From Phreatobacter aquaticus (GTDB lineage Bacteria > Pseudomonadota > Alphaproteobacteria > Rhizobiales > Phreatobacteraceae), in the NCBI RefSeq assembly GCF_005160265.1, contig NZ_CP039865.1, positions 2,008,828 to 2,072,827 of the forward strand: DNA of 64,000 nucleotides, given 5' to 3'. Numbering within the stretch: position 1 is the first letter of the stretch; every line of letters begins with the position of its first letter. Shown here piece after piece: positions 54,072-64,000 of this stretch. The notes beneath the pieces were generated by a model. The model did not search any database. It had not been told where the DNA came from and worked only from the letters and a program-made list of their open reading frames with translations. A program made the position numbers and the translations under genes.

Positions 54072-55574
54072 TCAGAAGCGATTGCCGCCGGGCGGATCGC
54101 CGGCTTCACGCCGGCCACCGCCGAACAGGCTCTCGAAGAAGTTCGGCTGCGGTGGCGGGGGCGGCGGCGCCAGAACCACCGGCTCGGCCGGCGGCCGGTC
54201 GGCGGCGCGCACGACGCGAACGGGAGCTGCACCCGGCACATCATAGCTGTAGATGTCGTCGCGGAACTGCACCGTGCCGTCGGGCGCGGCCCAACCGGTC
54301 ATGTAGACCCAGGCCACCGGCACCGGCTGGGTCAGCCTGACATCCTTGCGCTGGGTCTGGGTCATCTCGGCATCGACGCGCGACCGTTCCCAGCCCTGCG
54401 GCGCCAGCAGCCACGTCACGAAGTCGTTGACGTCGCCAACGCGCACGCAGCCGGACGAGAAATAACGGGCTTCCGAATTGAACAGCCGGCGCGACGGCGT
54501 GTCATGCATGTAGACGGCTTCGCGGTTCGGCATGTCGATGCGCACGCGCCCCAGCGAATTGCCGACGCCGGGATCCTGGCGCAGCGTGTAGTTCACCGCC
54601 TGCTCGGTCTGCCAGTTGATCGAGGCGGGGTTCACCTCATTGCCGTTGCGGTCGAGCATGCGCACGCGCATGGAGGCCAGCGTCGCCGGATTGCGCCGCA
54701 TCTTCGGAATGATGTCGCGGCGGATGATCGAGGTCGGGATCGTCCAGGTCGGGTTGAAATTGACGACCGTCAGCCGGGTCTCGACCATCGGCGAGGCATG
54801 TTCGGGCTTGCCGACGATGACGACATGGCGGCGGCGCACGATCGAGCCTTCGACCGCCTCGGCGGCGGCGGCGGGAATGTTGACCACCACATAGCGCGGG
54901 CCAAAGGCGAAGCGGCTGTCGGCCAGCCGCTCGAGCGACTTTTCCAGCGCCGTGATGCGGCTCTGCACGGGAATGTTGAGCTGGCGGATGGTCGGGGCGG
55001 TGACCGCGCCGGAGGCGAGATGGCCGACGCGCCGCTGGAAGCGCTTCACCGCCTCGACGGTCACGTCGTCGAACAGGGGACCGGGCGACTGGTTGAGATC
55101 CAGATCACCCTCGATAGCGAGCCGCTGCTTGAGGGCAACCACCAGCGGGCCGGTCGACCCCTTGGCGATGCGCGGCGTCGAGGTCGGCAGCGCGCCCCAT
55201 CCGCCGCGCTGGGCGATCTGGCGATAGCGGGCAAGTGCGCCCTGGGTCATCGCGATGGTCTGCGGGCCGTAGGTCGGCTGCGGATCGGTCGACAGCGCGG
55301 TGACGCGCGGAGCCGGCGGCGGCGTCGGACGGCGCGGGCGGGCGACCTGGGCGGCGGGGGGCGTGGGCTGGCCTGAGGCGGCAGGTGCAGTCGGGGCAGC
55401 GGCCGGATCGGCGGGTGCTGCGGGAACGGCCGGGGCCGCCGGAGTACTGACTGCCGGAGCTGGCGCCTGCACTGTCGGTTCGGCTGGCGTCTGGGCCATC
55501 GACCCCGTCGCGACCAGTGCCAGAGCTGCGCCGATGAGCGCTGCCGGGATGCGCGGTGAGGATCGATGGGTCAT
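54072..55574 (-). CDS. L,D-transpeptidase (YkuD/YcbB type)
   Basis: A 500-residue exported transpeptidase. A signal peptide (ends SMAQ, about residue 28) is followed by a Pro/Ala-rich linker to about residue 95, a peptidoglycan-binding-like domain (GPLVVALKQRLAIEGDLDLN, then TVEAVKRFQRRVGHLASG), and the YkuD domain. The catalytic Cys is C376 in EARYFSSGCVRVGDVNDFV; the usual HG before it is SG here. It makes 3-3 cross-links or attaches proteins to peptidoglycan. The C-terminal 40 residues are Pro-rich with PPPPPPQPNFFESLFGGG. It is coupled with the unknown gene downstream. Confidence 0.9.
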   Translation of the reverse strand: MTHRSSPRIPAALIGAALALVATGSMAQTPAEPTVQAPAPAVSTPAAPAVPAAPADPAAAPTAPAASGQPTPPAAQVARPRRPTPPPAPRVTALSTDPQPTYGPQTIAMTQGALARYRQIAQRGGWGALPTSTPRIAKGSTGPLVVALKQRLAIEGDLDLNQSPGPLFDDVTVEAVKRFQRRVGHLASGAVTAPTIRQLNIPVQSRITALEKSLERLADSRFAFGPRYVVVNIPAAAAEAVEGSIVRRRHVVIVGKPEHASPMVETRLTVVNFNPTWTIPTSIIRRDIIPKMRRNPATLASMRVRMLDRNGNEVNPASINWQTEQAVNYTLRQDPGVGNSLGRVRIDMPNREAVYMHDTPSRRLFNSEARYFSSGCVRVGDVNDFVTWLLAPQGWERSRVDAEMTQTQRKDVRLTQPVPVAWVYMTGWAAPDGTVQFRDDIYSYDVPGAAPVRVVRAADRPPAEPVVLAPPPPPPQPNFFESLFGGGRREAGDPPGGNRF

Positions 55575-55713
55575 AGCGCTCAGTCATGCCTCCGCAGAAT
55601 GTCGATTTGTTTGCGCAAATCCGGCGCTATGTTTCAACCGCGAACCGTGTCTCGCACGCGGATTTGACCGTTCCGTGGCGGAAAGGCCGCAATAGTGCTG
55701 GCCTTCTTGCGGC

Positions 55714-56157
55714 TCACCGCGTGTTCGCCGCCCGCGCCATCGCCGCGACCAGGCTCTCCGGGATCGGCACGGGCCGGCGCGTCGCGGCATCGACATAGAC
55801 GTGGACGAAATGGCCGTGGGCCAGCGTCTCGGCGCCGCCCTTCTGGAACACACCGATCTCGTAGCGCTGACTGGAGCGCCCGGCATCGGCGAAGCGGAGG
55901 CCAACCTCCAGCGGCTCGGGATAGCTTGCGGGCGCGAAATAGGAGCAGCGCGTGTCGACCACGAGGCCCATCCATGAGCCGCCAACCGGCTCCAGCCCTG
56001 CCTCGCCGATCAGGAACGCGTTCACCGCCGTGTCGAAATAGGAATAATAGACGACATTGTTGATGTGGCCGTACTGGTCGTTGTCCGACCAGCGGGTCTG
56101 GATATCGGAGAACCAGACGAAGTCGCTGCGGGGGCGGGGAACGGGACGCTGGGTCAT
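55714..56157 (-). CDS. Acyl-CoA thioesterase (4-hydroxybenzoyl-CoA thioesterase/YbgC family)
   Basis: A 147-residue hotdog-fold thioesterase. TRWSDNDQYGHINNVVYYSY is the catalytic signature with the Asp and the GHINN stretch. The ATG at 56157 starts MTQRPVPRPRSDFVWF; a longer TTG start (56193) adds twelve residues without a clear site. It hydrolyses an acyl-CoA thioester; the chain length is unknown. It lies 140 bases from the L,D-transpeptidase on the same strand and 69 bases from an unknown gene upstream. Confidence 0.88.
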   Translation of the reverse strand: MTQRPVPRPRSDFVWFSDIQTRWSDNDQYGHINNVVYYSYFDTAVNAFLIGEAGLEPVGGSWMGLVVDTRCSYFAPASYPEPLEVGLRFADAGRSSQRYEIGVFQKGGAETLAHGHFVHVYVDAATRRPVPIPESLVAAMARAANTR

Positions 56158-56225
56158 GGCGGGCTCGATGACGACAAGGTTCTGTCGAGCCAAGCCGATC
56201 CCGGCCGATTTGGGAAGCGCCCTCG

Positions 56226-56714
56226 TCAGGCCGCGACGGGCGCGATCGGCACGGATGCCGGATCAAGCGGGCGCAGGTTCGGCTCGCGCCAGCCGAGACG
56301 CGCTTCCGGCGTCATCAGATGGTCGCGGCTCCAGAACGCGAAAATGCTGTCCTTGTGGCCGAGATCGCTGTCGACAAAGCCGTTGACCAGCGCCAGCAGC
56401 GGCTCGCCCCCATGGGTCTCGACATGGCGGGCCGCAGCCCAGATAAAATACATCGTCACGGTCTCGTGGTAGCCGCGCATGTCCGTATTCACATTGCCGA
56501 GCGAGACGTTGTAGGCGCGGATGCCGTCGCGCAGCAGCGGCTTGGCCGCTTCCTCCCCAAAGGTCCAGACGAACCACAGGCCGGTCGCCAGATGGCCCTG
56601 ATGGGTCCATTCGGCGAAGGGCAGGGTCAGCGTGCGAAAGCGCTCGACCACCGAGAGAACGTCTGTCTCGCTGCCATAGGGCTGGAAGCGCTTGCCCGGT
56701 GTGTCCATGCCCAT
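56226..56714 (-). CDS. Conserved protein of unknown function
   Basis: A 162-residue soluble protein with no recognised family. Aromatic and His-rich segments include LPFAEWTHQGHLATGLWFVW and RGYHETVTMYFIWAAARHVE, spaced as in helical bundle metal sites, for example hemerythrin-like or DUF-type proteins; this is only a visual impression. The start may be 56714 or the ATG two codons later. It is on the same strand as the thioesterase. Confidence 0.65.
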   Translation of the reverse strand: MGMDTPGKRFQPYGSETDVLSVVERFRTLTLPFAEWTHQGHLATGLWFVWTFGEEAAKPLLRDGIRAYNVSLGNVNTDMRGYHETVTMYFIWAAARHVETHGGEPLLALVNGFVDSDLGHKDSIFAFWSRDHLMTPEARLGWREPNLRPLDPASVPIAPVAA

Positions 56715-56807
56715 GGGATGAATGCCTGTTTCAGCAGTGACGATCCGGAGATCGTATCGGATAATTTTCGGCGCTGAAATCCAAAATCCGCAATTCGAGC
56801 GGTCAAA

Positions 56808-57296
56808 TCAGGCCCTGTCTTCCGGCACCGCCGGCTTGCTGGGAAACACGATCAGGCGGGTCATGCCGAAATTCACGACGAACGACATGCCGATCGGCAC
56901 GATGGCCGCAAGCCCGAGCGGCAGATAGCGCACGGCCAGAAGGAAACTCGCCACTTCCACGGCCAGTCCGAGAACCCCTGAGGCGACGAAACGGCCATAG
57001 GTGGCAAGCGACAGGCGGCGGCCGCTCTCGGCTGCGAATGTGGTCAGCGAGTTCAGGACGTAGGAATTCGACACGGCCACGACCCAGCCGAGGAATTTGG
57101 CGAAGCCCAGCGCGGTGTCGCTGGTGGCGAGCCCCAGCGGGACCAGCACCAGAAAGGTCATGCCGACGGTGATGGCATAGTTGACCACGCCGTTGAGCGC
57201 GCCGACCACTGCGAAGGACGCCATCTTCGGGCCTTCGCGCAAAAGGGCACGCAAGAAGCCGCCGCCGGTGCTGGTTGTTCTGCTGTCGTTCATCAT
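56808..57296 (-). CDS. GtrA family membrane protein
   Basis: A 162-residue four-helix membrane protein of the GtrA family, implicated in moving undecaprenyl-phosphate-linked sugars across the inner membrane. FAVVGALNGVVNYAITVGMT, NSYVLNSLTTFAAE and FVASGVLGLAVEVASFLLAV are family blocks. The frame is open much further upstream over the divergent glycosyltransferase, but that part is antisense. MMNDSRTT or MNDSRTT (57293) is the N terminus. It is divergent from a GT2 and a deacetylase gene that should act on the same lipid-linked sugar. Confidence 0.88.
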   Translation of the reverse strand: MMNDSRTTSTGGGFLRALLREGPKMASFAVVGALNGVVNYAITVGMTFLVLVPLGLATSDTALGFAKFLGWVVAVSNSYVLNSLTTFAAESGRRLSLATYGRFVASGVLGLAVEVASFLLAVRYLPLGLAAIVPIGMSFVVNFGMTRLIVFPSKPAVPEDRA

Positions 57297-57422
57297 CGGG
57301 CTGTCATTACATGGTTTCAGTAGCTCTGGCAGCCACATCCGTGTTTCGCATTTTTCACGGGCTGTGGCCCCGCCAGGCAGTGTGTCGATCTCTTGAGTTG
57401 CGGCCTGGAGGCCGTCAGTACC

Positions 57423-58469
57423 ATGACCATCAATAACGGGCGTGTGATTGCCTTCCCCGGTGCCGAGGCCCAGCCCTTTGGCCTGACCATCGTGGTACCG
57501 GCCTATAACGAGGCCGAGGCCCTGCCGCACACCCACCAGAAGCTGCTCGCCTTCGCCCGTTCGCTGAAGGAGAAGCGCGGGCTGGCCGTCGAGATCCTCT
57601 ATGTCGACGATGGCTCCCGCGACGGCACGCTGGCGGTCGCCAACGCGCTCGCCGCCGATGGCGCGGATGTCCAGGTCCTGTCCTTCTCGCGCAATTTCGG
57701 CAAGGAGGCGGCGCTTCTCGCCGGCCTCGACAATGCCCGCTATGGCGCCGTGATCTTCATGGATGCCGACGGCCAGCATCCGACTTCGATCGCCGAGACC
57801 CTGGTCTCGCGCTGGCTCGACGACGGCTATGACGTCGCCTTCACCTACAAGGCGCATCGCCGCGACGAGCCGAAGCTGCGCACCCTGTTCGTCAATGCCT
57901 TCTACGGGCTGGTCAATTCCGGCGTGCGGCACAAGATCCCGGCCGATGCCGGCGACTTCCGCCTCTTGTCGCCCCGCGCTGCCGCGGCGCTGCGCCAGTT
58001 GCCGGAGCGTGGCCGCTTCTTCAAGGGCCTGTCGAGCTGGGTCGGCTTCCGCCAGATCGGTGTTCCATACGAGCCCGATCCGCGCCTGCAGGGCGAGGCG
58101 AAATGGAGCTTCCTCGGCCTGCTCGCCTTCTCCATCGAGGGGCTGACCTCGTTTTCCATCGTGCCGCTGCGCATGGCGAGCCTGTTTGGCGCCGTGCTGG
58201 CGACCTTCGCCTTTCTCTATGGCCTGGTGATCGTCATCGAGACGCTGGTCTTCGGCCACAACGTGCCGGGCTATCCCTCGCTGTTCGTCGGCATGATGTT
58301 CATCGGCGGCGTCCAGCTCCTGATGATCGGCGTGCTCGGCGAATATATCGGCAAGATCCTCTCCGAGATGAAGGGCCGCCCGGTCTATCTGGTCGGTGAG
58401 CAATCCCTGAAGCGCGCCAGCGAGCAGCCGGCATCCGAGCGCGGCCAGTCGACCAAATCCGGCGAATGA
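57423..58469 (+). CDS. GT2 glycosyltransferase (polyprenyl-phosphate sugar synthase, GtrB/DPM1-like)
   Basis: A 348-residue glycosyltransferase. LTIVVPAYNEAEALPHTHQK and FMDADGQHP (D114, D116) form the GT-A domain, and two C-terminal transmembrane helices (about residues 230-320) anchor it as in GtrB and ArnC. It transfers a sugar from an NDP-sugar to polyprenyl phosphate on the cytoplasmic face. GGAGG lies 11 bases before ATG 57423. The stop overlaps the deacetylase start (ATGA). With GtrA next door, it would feed a periplasmic glycosyltransferase not found here. Confidence 0.9.
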   Translation: MTINNGRVIAFPGAEAQPFGLTIVVPAYNEAEALPHTHQKLLAFARSLKEKRGLAVEILYVDDGSRDGTLAVANALAADGADVQVLSFSRNFGKEAALLAGLDNARYGAVIFMDADGQHPTSIAETLVSRWLDDGYDVAFTYKAHRRDEPKLRTLFVNAFYGLVNSGVRHKIPADAGDFRLLSPRAAAALRQLPERGRFFKGLSSWVGFRQIGVPYEPDPRLQGEAKWSFLGLLAFSIEGLTSFSIVPLRMASLFGAVLATFAFLYGLVIVIETLVFGHNVPGYPSLFVGMMFIGGVQLLMIGVLGEYIGKILSEMKGRPVYLVGEQSLKRASEQPASERGQSTKSGE

Positions 58470-59263
58470 AGCGCCTGATCCTCTGCGCGGATGATTATGC
58501 GCTGGCGCCGGGGGTCTCGCGGGCGATCCGCGAGCTCGCCGGGACGGGACGGTTGAACGCAACCTCCGTGATGACGCCGGGCCCTGATCTCGGCCCCGAG
58601 GCCGAAGCACTGACGGCCATCGCGCCGCCCGGCTTCGAGATCGGCCTGCATGTCACGCTGACCGGCGGGCTCAGCCCCCTGACGCGCCCGGCGCTGCCGC
58701 ACTATTTCGGCCTCGGCGGCCTGATGGCCCGCTGCTTCGCGCGCCGCATCAAGGCCTCGGTTATCGAGGACGAGGTCGAGGCGCAGTTCCAGGCCTTCCT
58801 CGAGGCGTTCGGCCGCGCGCCGGATTTCGTCGATGGACACCAGCACGTCCACCTCCTGCCGGTCGTGCGGCCGATCGTGGTCGCGGCCTGCCGCCGCCAT
58901 GCACCGAAGGCCTGGTTGCGCCAGTGCGCCGGCGTCGGCGGCACCGGCCGCGGACCGAAGGGGCAGATCCTCGCAACCCTCTCGTCGGGCCTGAAGCATG
59001 ATGCCCGCACCGGTGGCTTCGCCACCAATCCGGCCTTTTCGGGCGCCTATGATTTCCGCAAGGCGGCGGCCTTTCCCGATCTCTTCCCGCGCTTCCTGGA
59101 CCGGCTGCCCGACGGCAGCCTGGTCATGGTCCATCCGGGCCATGTCGACGAGGACCTGACCCATGTCGATCCCGTTCATGGCCCGCGCGCGATCGAATAT
59201 GCCTATCTCGCCGGGGACCGGTTTCCCCGCGATCTCGCGGCTGCCGGCTTCACATTGCGCTGA
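58466..59263 (+). CDS. ChbG/HpnK (YdjC) family deacetylase
   Basis: A 265-residue metal-dependent deacetylase. LILCADDYALAPGVSRAIRE carries the Asp-Asp metal-binding pair, FEIGLHVTLTGG the His, and VDGHQHVHLLPVVRPIV the HxHxH stretch; near the C terminus MVHPGHVDED provides another His. The family removes acetyl from N-acetylated sugars, such as chitobiose or the hopanoid sugar. It is coupled to the GT2 gene, so deacetylation of a polyprenyl-linked amino sugar before export by GtrA is a logical, unproven role. Confidence 0.87.
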   Translation: MKRLILCADDYALAPGVSRAIRELAGTGRLNATSVMTPGPDLGPEAEALTAIAPPGFEIGLHVTLTGGLSPLTRPALPHYFGLGGLMARCFARRIKASVIEDEVEAQFQAFLEAFGRAPDFVDGHQHVHLLPVVRPIVVAACRRHAPKAWLRQCAGVGGTGRGPKGQILATLSSGLKHDARTGGFATNPAFSGAYDFRKAAAFPDLFPRFLDRLPDGSLVMVHPGHVDEDLTHVDPVHGPRAIEYAYLAGDRFPRDLAAAGFTLR

Positions 59264-59327
59264 TCGGCCGGCGCCTGCTTGGAACCACGCCACGGATCGG
59301 CCATAACTCGCCGCAACAAGGCAGGCC

Positions 59328-59606
59328 ATGGCACGCTTCTTCTTCAACCGCAGAGGTCAGGACCCGGACACCGCCGACGCCTCGCGCCGGCTGACCCGCG
59401 ACGTCCGTGAGATCCTGGCGTTGACCGAGGATGACGGCGTGACGGTCAGCGAGATCGCCTGCTCCCATCCCGAATGCGGCGATGCCGAAACGGTCATCCT
59501 GATCATGCGGCTGGGCAAGCGCACCGAGGCGGTGAAAGTTCTGAAGCCGATGGCGCAAGTCGGCCTCGACGATCTCCGTCACGCGCTCGTCAGCGCCGTG
59601 CCGTGA
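59328..59606 (+). CDS. Small conserved protein of unknown function
   Basis: A 92-residue acidic/basic mixed protein. HPECGDAETVILIMRLGKRT contains the only Cys. No family recognised; its compact alpha/beta look and the HPECG loop suggest a metal or nucleotide cofactor at most. It sits between the deacetylase and the ABC transporter, 91 bases from the latter. Confidence 0.6.
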   Translation: MARFFFNRRGQDPDTADASRRLTRDVREILALTEDDGVTVSEIACSHPECGDAETVILIMRLGKRTEAVKVLKPMAQVGLDDLRHALVSAVP

Positions 59607-59697
59607 ATGCCCTCTTCCCTTACCGGGCGGCACGTGGTCCTTAATTCCCACGAATCGTGCCGTTGATCCGCCTTCCAGCCAGTTTCCGGGGTCCTTC

Positions 59698-61797
59698 ATG
59701 CTGCCCATCGCCATCACTGCCGGCGTTGCCGATGTCGCCATCATCGGCGCGAGGCTCGCCGGCCTGATCGACCTGCCGCCCTATATCTTCGTGCTGATGA
59801 TCGCGGCCGCCGCCGCGGCCTATCTCAGCCGGCAGTCCTCGACACTGATCCGCGGCATTATCGGCTTCCTGCTGGTCTGGCATCTCGCGTCCGTCGGCAT
59901 CCTGATCCTCAAGGAAGCCGGTGCCTTGCCGGCTGGTCTTGCGCCCTATCTGCCGACGCGCGCCAGCGTCCTGCTCTCGGCGATCTTCGCCATCGTGGTC
60001 TATGGCCTGAGCTTCGTCGGCACGATCAGGCAGATCGCCAAGCTCGCGGACCCGTTCTTCGAGACGCGCGACATCGGCGAACTGCGGTTGCCGTTCGGCG
60101 TCACGTTCCGCGTGCAGGAGCGCTACATCGCCCATGCCCTGCTGTTCGTGCTGCTGGCGATCAACATCGCGCAGGTTCTGGCAACCGTCCTGCTCAACCA
60201 GTGGAACAACCGCTTCTACACCGCGCTGCAGGAGAAGGCGGAAGCGACCTTCTGGATCGAGCTGCGCTATTTCACCGTGGTCGCCTTCCTGTGGGTGATC
60301 CTGGCGGTCTACGAGCTCTATCTCACCCAGTACACGCAGATGCGCTGGCGCCGCTGGATGACCGGCCGGCTCACCGGCCACTGGCTCGACCAGGGCGCCC
60401 ATTACCGCATGCGCCTTGCCGGCGGACAGGCCGACAACCCCGACCAGCGCATTGCCGAAGACGTCCGCATGTTCACCTCCAACACGCTGGACCTGGTGAT
60501 CCGCTTCTTCTCGGCGATCCTGTCGCTCTATGCCTTCGTGCTGATCCTCTGGGGCCTGTCGGCCAGTTTCAAATACCAGGTCTGGGGCATCAACCTGGAG
60601 ACGATCCCGGGCTATCTCGTCTGGGCCGCGCTGTTCGTTGCTGTCTTCGGCACGATTTGCGCCCATTTCATCGGCCGCTCGCTCATCGGCATCAACTTCC
60701 TGCGCCAGCGTTACGAGGCCGATTTCCGCTATAGCCTGGTCCGCGTCCGCGAGAATGACGAGCAGATCGCACTGCTGAAGGGCGAAGAGGCCGAGCGTCA
60801 GGGGCTGGCCGCGCGCTTCACCAAGGTCGTCGCCAACTGGTTCGACTACATGAAATATACCAAGCGGCTCACCTGGTTCACGACCTTCGTCAACCAGGCC
60901 TCCGTGATCTTCCCCTTCGTGCTGCTGGCGCCGGCCTATTTCTCGGGCGCCGTGCCGCTGGGATCGCTCACCCAGACCGCCGGCGCCTTCGGCCGGGTCG
61001 AGGGCGCGCTGCTCATCTTCACCAACCTCTATTCGACGCTCGCCGACTACAAGTCGGTCATCGACCGCCTCACCGGCTTCGAGCGCTCGGCCGATGACGT
61101 GAAGGTGCCGCCGGCATCCGCCATCGCCTTCGAGAAAAACGGCGAAACGCTCGACCTCGCCGATCTGACCGTCACGCTGCCGGACGGCACGCCGCTGGTC
61201 GGTGCCGCCGCGCTGAGCGTCGGCAAGGGTGAGCGCGTCCTGGTGACGGGTCCTTCGGGCTCGGGCAAGTCGACCTTGTTCCGGGCCATTGCCGGCATCT
61301 GGCCGCATGGCGCGGGCAAGGTCAGCGCGCCGACCGGTGGCGACGTCATGTTGCTGCCGCAGCGGCCCTATTTCCCGGTCGCGACCTTGCGTGATGCCGT
61401 GACCTATCCGGCGGAGCGTGGCGCCTATTCCGACGCCGAGATCGTCAAGGCGCTGGCGGCGGTCAACCTGCCCGCCCTCACCACCCGCCTCGACGAGGAC
61501 GCGGCCTGGCACCAGATGCTGTCGGGCGGCGAACAGCAGCGCCTCGCCATGGCGCGGGCCCTGCTCTCGAAGCCCGACTGGCTGTTCCTCGACGAGGCGA
61601 CGGCGGCGATCGACGAGGTCGGCGAGGCCAATCTCTACACGACCATCCGCGAATGGTTGCCGGGCGCGACCATCGTCTCGATCGGCCACCGCTCCACGCT
61701 GGCCAATTTCCACGACCGGCGCATTCACCTGACCAAGGGCGAGGACGGCCTGCACGCGGCGGCCGATGCGCCGCTCATGGCGCTGGCCAAGGGCTGA
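59698..61797 (+). CDS. SbmA/BacA-like or ABCD-type ABC transporter (fused permease-ATPase)
   Basis: A 699-residue half-transporter. Residues 1-480 hold the ABC_membrane_2 domain (about six transmembrane helices; RWRRWMTGRLTGHWLDQGAH is the conserved EAA-like cytoplasmic segment). The ATPase follows: Walker A VTGPSGSGKSTLFRAIAG from residue 518, signature LSGGEQQRLAMARALLSKPD from 608, and Walker B DWLFLDEATAAID. Family members import peptides, vitamin B12 or fatty acids in rhizobia, YddA-type proteins among them. The substrate is unknown. Confidence 0.92.
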   Translation: MLPIAITAGVADVAIIGARLAGLIDLPPYIFVLMIAAAAAAYLSRQSSTLIRGIIGFLLVWHLASVGILILKEAGALPAGLAPYLPTRASVLLSAIFAIVVYGLSFVGTIRQIAKLADPFFETRDIGELRLPFGVTFRVQERYIAHALLFVLLAINIAQVLATVLLNQWNNRFYTALQEKAEATFWIELRYFTVVAFLWVILAVYELYLTQYTQMRWRRWMTGRLTGHWLDQGAHYRMRLAGGQADNPDQRIAEDVRMFTSNTLDLVIRFFSAILSLYAFVLILWGLSASFKYQVWGINLETIPGYLVWAALFVAVFGTICAHFIGRSLIGINFLRQRYEADFRYSLVRVRENDEQIALLKGEEAERQGLAARFTKVVANWFDYMKYTKRLTWFTTFVNQASVIFPFVLLAPAYFSGAVPLGSLTQTAGAFGRVEGALLIFTNLYSTLADYKSVIDRLTGFERSADDVKVPPASAIAFEKNGETLDLADLTVTLPDGTPLVGAAALSVGKGERVLVTGPSGSGKSTLFRAIAGIWPHGAGKVSAPTGGDVMLLPQRPYFPVATLRDAVTYPAERGAYSDAEIVKALAAVNLPALTTRLDEDAAWHQMLSGGEQQRLAMARALLSKPDWLFLDEATAAIDEVGEANLYTTIREWLPGATIVSIGHRSTLANFHDRRIHLTKGEDGLHAAADAPLMALAKG

Positions 61798-61874
61798 GGA
61801 GAAGAGGGCCTGGCCTGCGCGCGCCTTCAGCCGCTTCTGCTAGCTCGCGCGGTCTCTCCATTTCGTCGTGGCCT

Positions 61875-61950
61875 GGCTCTTGTCCCGGCCATTCACGACT
61901 TGTGGCATTGAAAGACGTGGATGCCCGCCACGAGGGCGGGCATGACGATG
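61875..61950. repeat. Family-C repeat
   Basis: The unit TCTTGTCCCGGCCATTCACG, then GGATGCCCGCC and GGCGGGCAT, resembles the copy at 50524-50602. It is found between the ABC transporter and the META-domain gene. Confidence 0.6.
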
Positions 61951-62028
61951 GATGGATGCTGCCGGGTTGGGGGAGACGCTCCCCGCTATCGGTCCCAGAC
62001 GTCCTATTGCCGTAACAGGCCCGCCGCC

Positions 62029-62505
62029 TCAGAACGCCGGTTCGAGCGTCACCGTGCCGCGCACGCCGGTCATCACCATGCCGCGCGTGCCATGGGGGCG
62101 CCACTTGTTGGCGCCCTGGATCGCCCAGAAGATCGCGCGCTCCTGGGCGTCGACCGGCTGGCCACAGCGCTTCTCGACGAAGTTCAGCGGCCCGAACCGC
62201 AGGTCGTTGATCCCGGGCCGGCGAAAATCGGCATGAACCGGATTGCAGCCACCGAAGCCACTCATCCTGAGATTGCCTGAGAAGGTGAAGATCGGGCGAT
62301 CGCTCGCCGCCGGCCGCTGGCCATTGACGCTCACCACCGCCAGCCGGATGTCGGCTGGAAAACGCTGGTACATCATGATGTCGGCGCGGCTCGGCGGGCG
62401 TGGCCGTGCCGGTTCCCGGCGGCGCGTCTGTGCCTCCGCAATCGAACTTGCGGCAAACACGAGGAGGGTCGCGAGGGCAAGACAGGCGGGCGCGCGTCTG
62501 GTCAT
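62029..62505 (-). CDS. META-domain (HslJ-like) exported protein
   Basis: A 158-residue protein with a signal peptide (MTRRAPACLALATLLVFAAS and on, cleavage near AEA) and a META-like domain: LRMSGFGGCNPVHADFRRPG, LRFGPLNFVEKRCG, ERAIFWAIQGANKW. The paired Cys (GGCN and KRCG) match the usual META disulfide pattern. HslJ-type proteins are tied to envelope stress or drug tolerance, without a known biochemical activity. ATG at 62505 is chosen; a TTG two codons upstream would extend it little. Confidence 0.8.
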   Translation of the reverse strand: MTRRAPACLALATLLVFAASSIAEAQTRRREPARPRPPSRADIMMYQRFPADIRLAVVSVNGQRPAASDRPIFTFSGNLRMSGFGGCNPVHADFRRPGINDLRFGPLNFVEKRCGQPVDAQERAIFWAIQGANKWRPHGTRGMVMTGVRGTVTLEPAF

Positions 62506-62552
62506 GACCAAACCGTTTATTCAGCCCGGCGCCGTCCCGCAAGCAGCTCGCG

Positions 62553-63980
<1,428 letters not shown>

Positions 63981-64000
63981 GGCCGGGCGACCCCTCACGC

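Noticed and set aside
57297-58610. Apparent long N-terminal extension of GtrA
   Set aside because: The added 440 residues are the antisense shadow of the GT2 gene; GtrA is complete from 57296.
59641-61755. A 704-residue open frame on the minus strand
   Set aside because: Antisense to the ABC transporter with Walker and signature motifs; no recognisable domain.

Overview
The window reads as an ordinary chromosomal stretch of a high-GC alphaproteobacterium, most likely of the order Hyphomicrobiales (Rhizobiales). Support comes from the adjacent NDUFA12 and DUF2155 genes, the TorF-type porin, the TadG proteins and Flp pilin, the OhrR/Ohr pair, and many short GC-rich palindromic repeats of the rhizobial kind. 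No rRNA, tRNA, CRISPR array, phage module or insertion sequence was recognised. The genus cannot be fixed from the sequence alone.

Layout. 1-1.2 kb: end of an M20 carbamoylase-type amidohydrolase. 1.3-7.1 kb: a tightly packed five-gene operon encoding a HAD-UbiA fusion, a DprE1-like FAD oxidase, a DprE2-like SDR, an NAD-dependent epimerase and a UDP-galactopyranose-mutase-like flavoprotein. This resembles the mycobacterial decaprenylphosphoryl-arabinose pathway and is the most interesting part of the window. 7.2-17.3 kb: fumarase, then lipid and hydroxy-acid catabolism (alpha/beta hydrolase, SDRs, FadB-like enzyme, acyl-CoA dehydrogenase, LldD-like oxidase, flavin reductase). 17.6-19.2 kb: an orphan Flp pilin and a TadG-like protein. 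19.3-21 kb: HxlR regulator divergent from a VOC protein and a GST. 21.2-24.8 kb: DUF2155, NDUFA12, a frameshifted DUF2076 gene and a porin. 25-28.3 kb: malate synthase, a PLP enzyme and a MarR regulator. 28.3-33.6 kb: glycosyltransferase, TPR protein, TPP enzyme, OhrR/Ohr.

33.8-37.2 kb: acetyltransferases, Aat, and a Bug-type binding protein. 37.4-38.7 kb: a second TadG-like protein. 38.7-41.7 kb: a probable arsenic cluster (ArsR, ArsO-like flavoprotein, MFS exporter) with a repeated operator. 41.8-46.8 kb: CopD, RppH, phosphoglucose isomerase, a carbamoylase-type nitrilase and an unknown membrane-anchored protein. 47-49.7 kb: a family-5 solute-binding protein with a DHDPS-like aldolase. 50-56.7 kb: ArfB, DgoK, formate-THF ligase, an L,D-transpeptidase, a thioesterase and unknowns. 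56.8-61.8 kb: a GtrA/GT2/ChbG-type deacetylase group and an SbmA/ABCD-like ABC transporter. 62-64 kb: a META-domain protein and a sigma-54 activator with a degenerate receiver domain.

Two themes recur. The first is polyprenyl-linked sugar chemistry, at 1.3-7.1 kb and 56.8-59.3 kb. The second is small regulated detoxification units, each with a visible inverted-repeat or repeated operator (HxlR, OhrR, ArsR). Start codons were chosen by Shine-Dalgarno spacing and family N termini; several differ from the longest possible reading frame.
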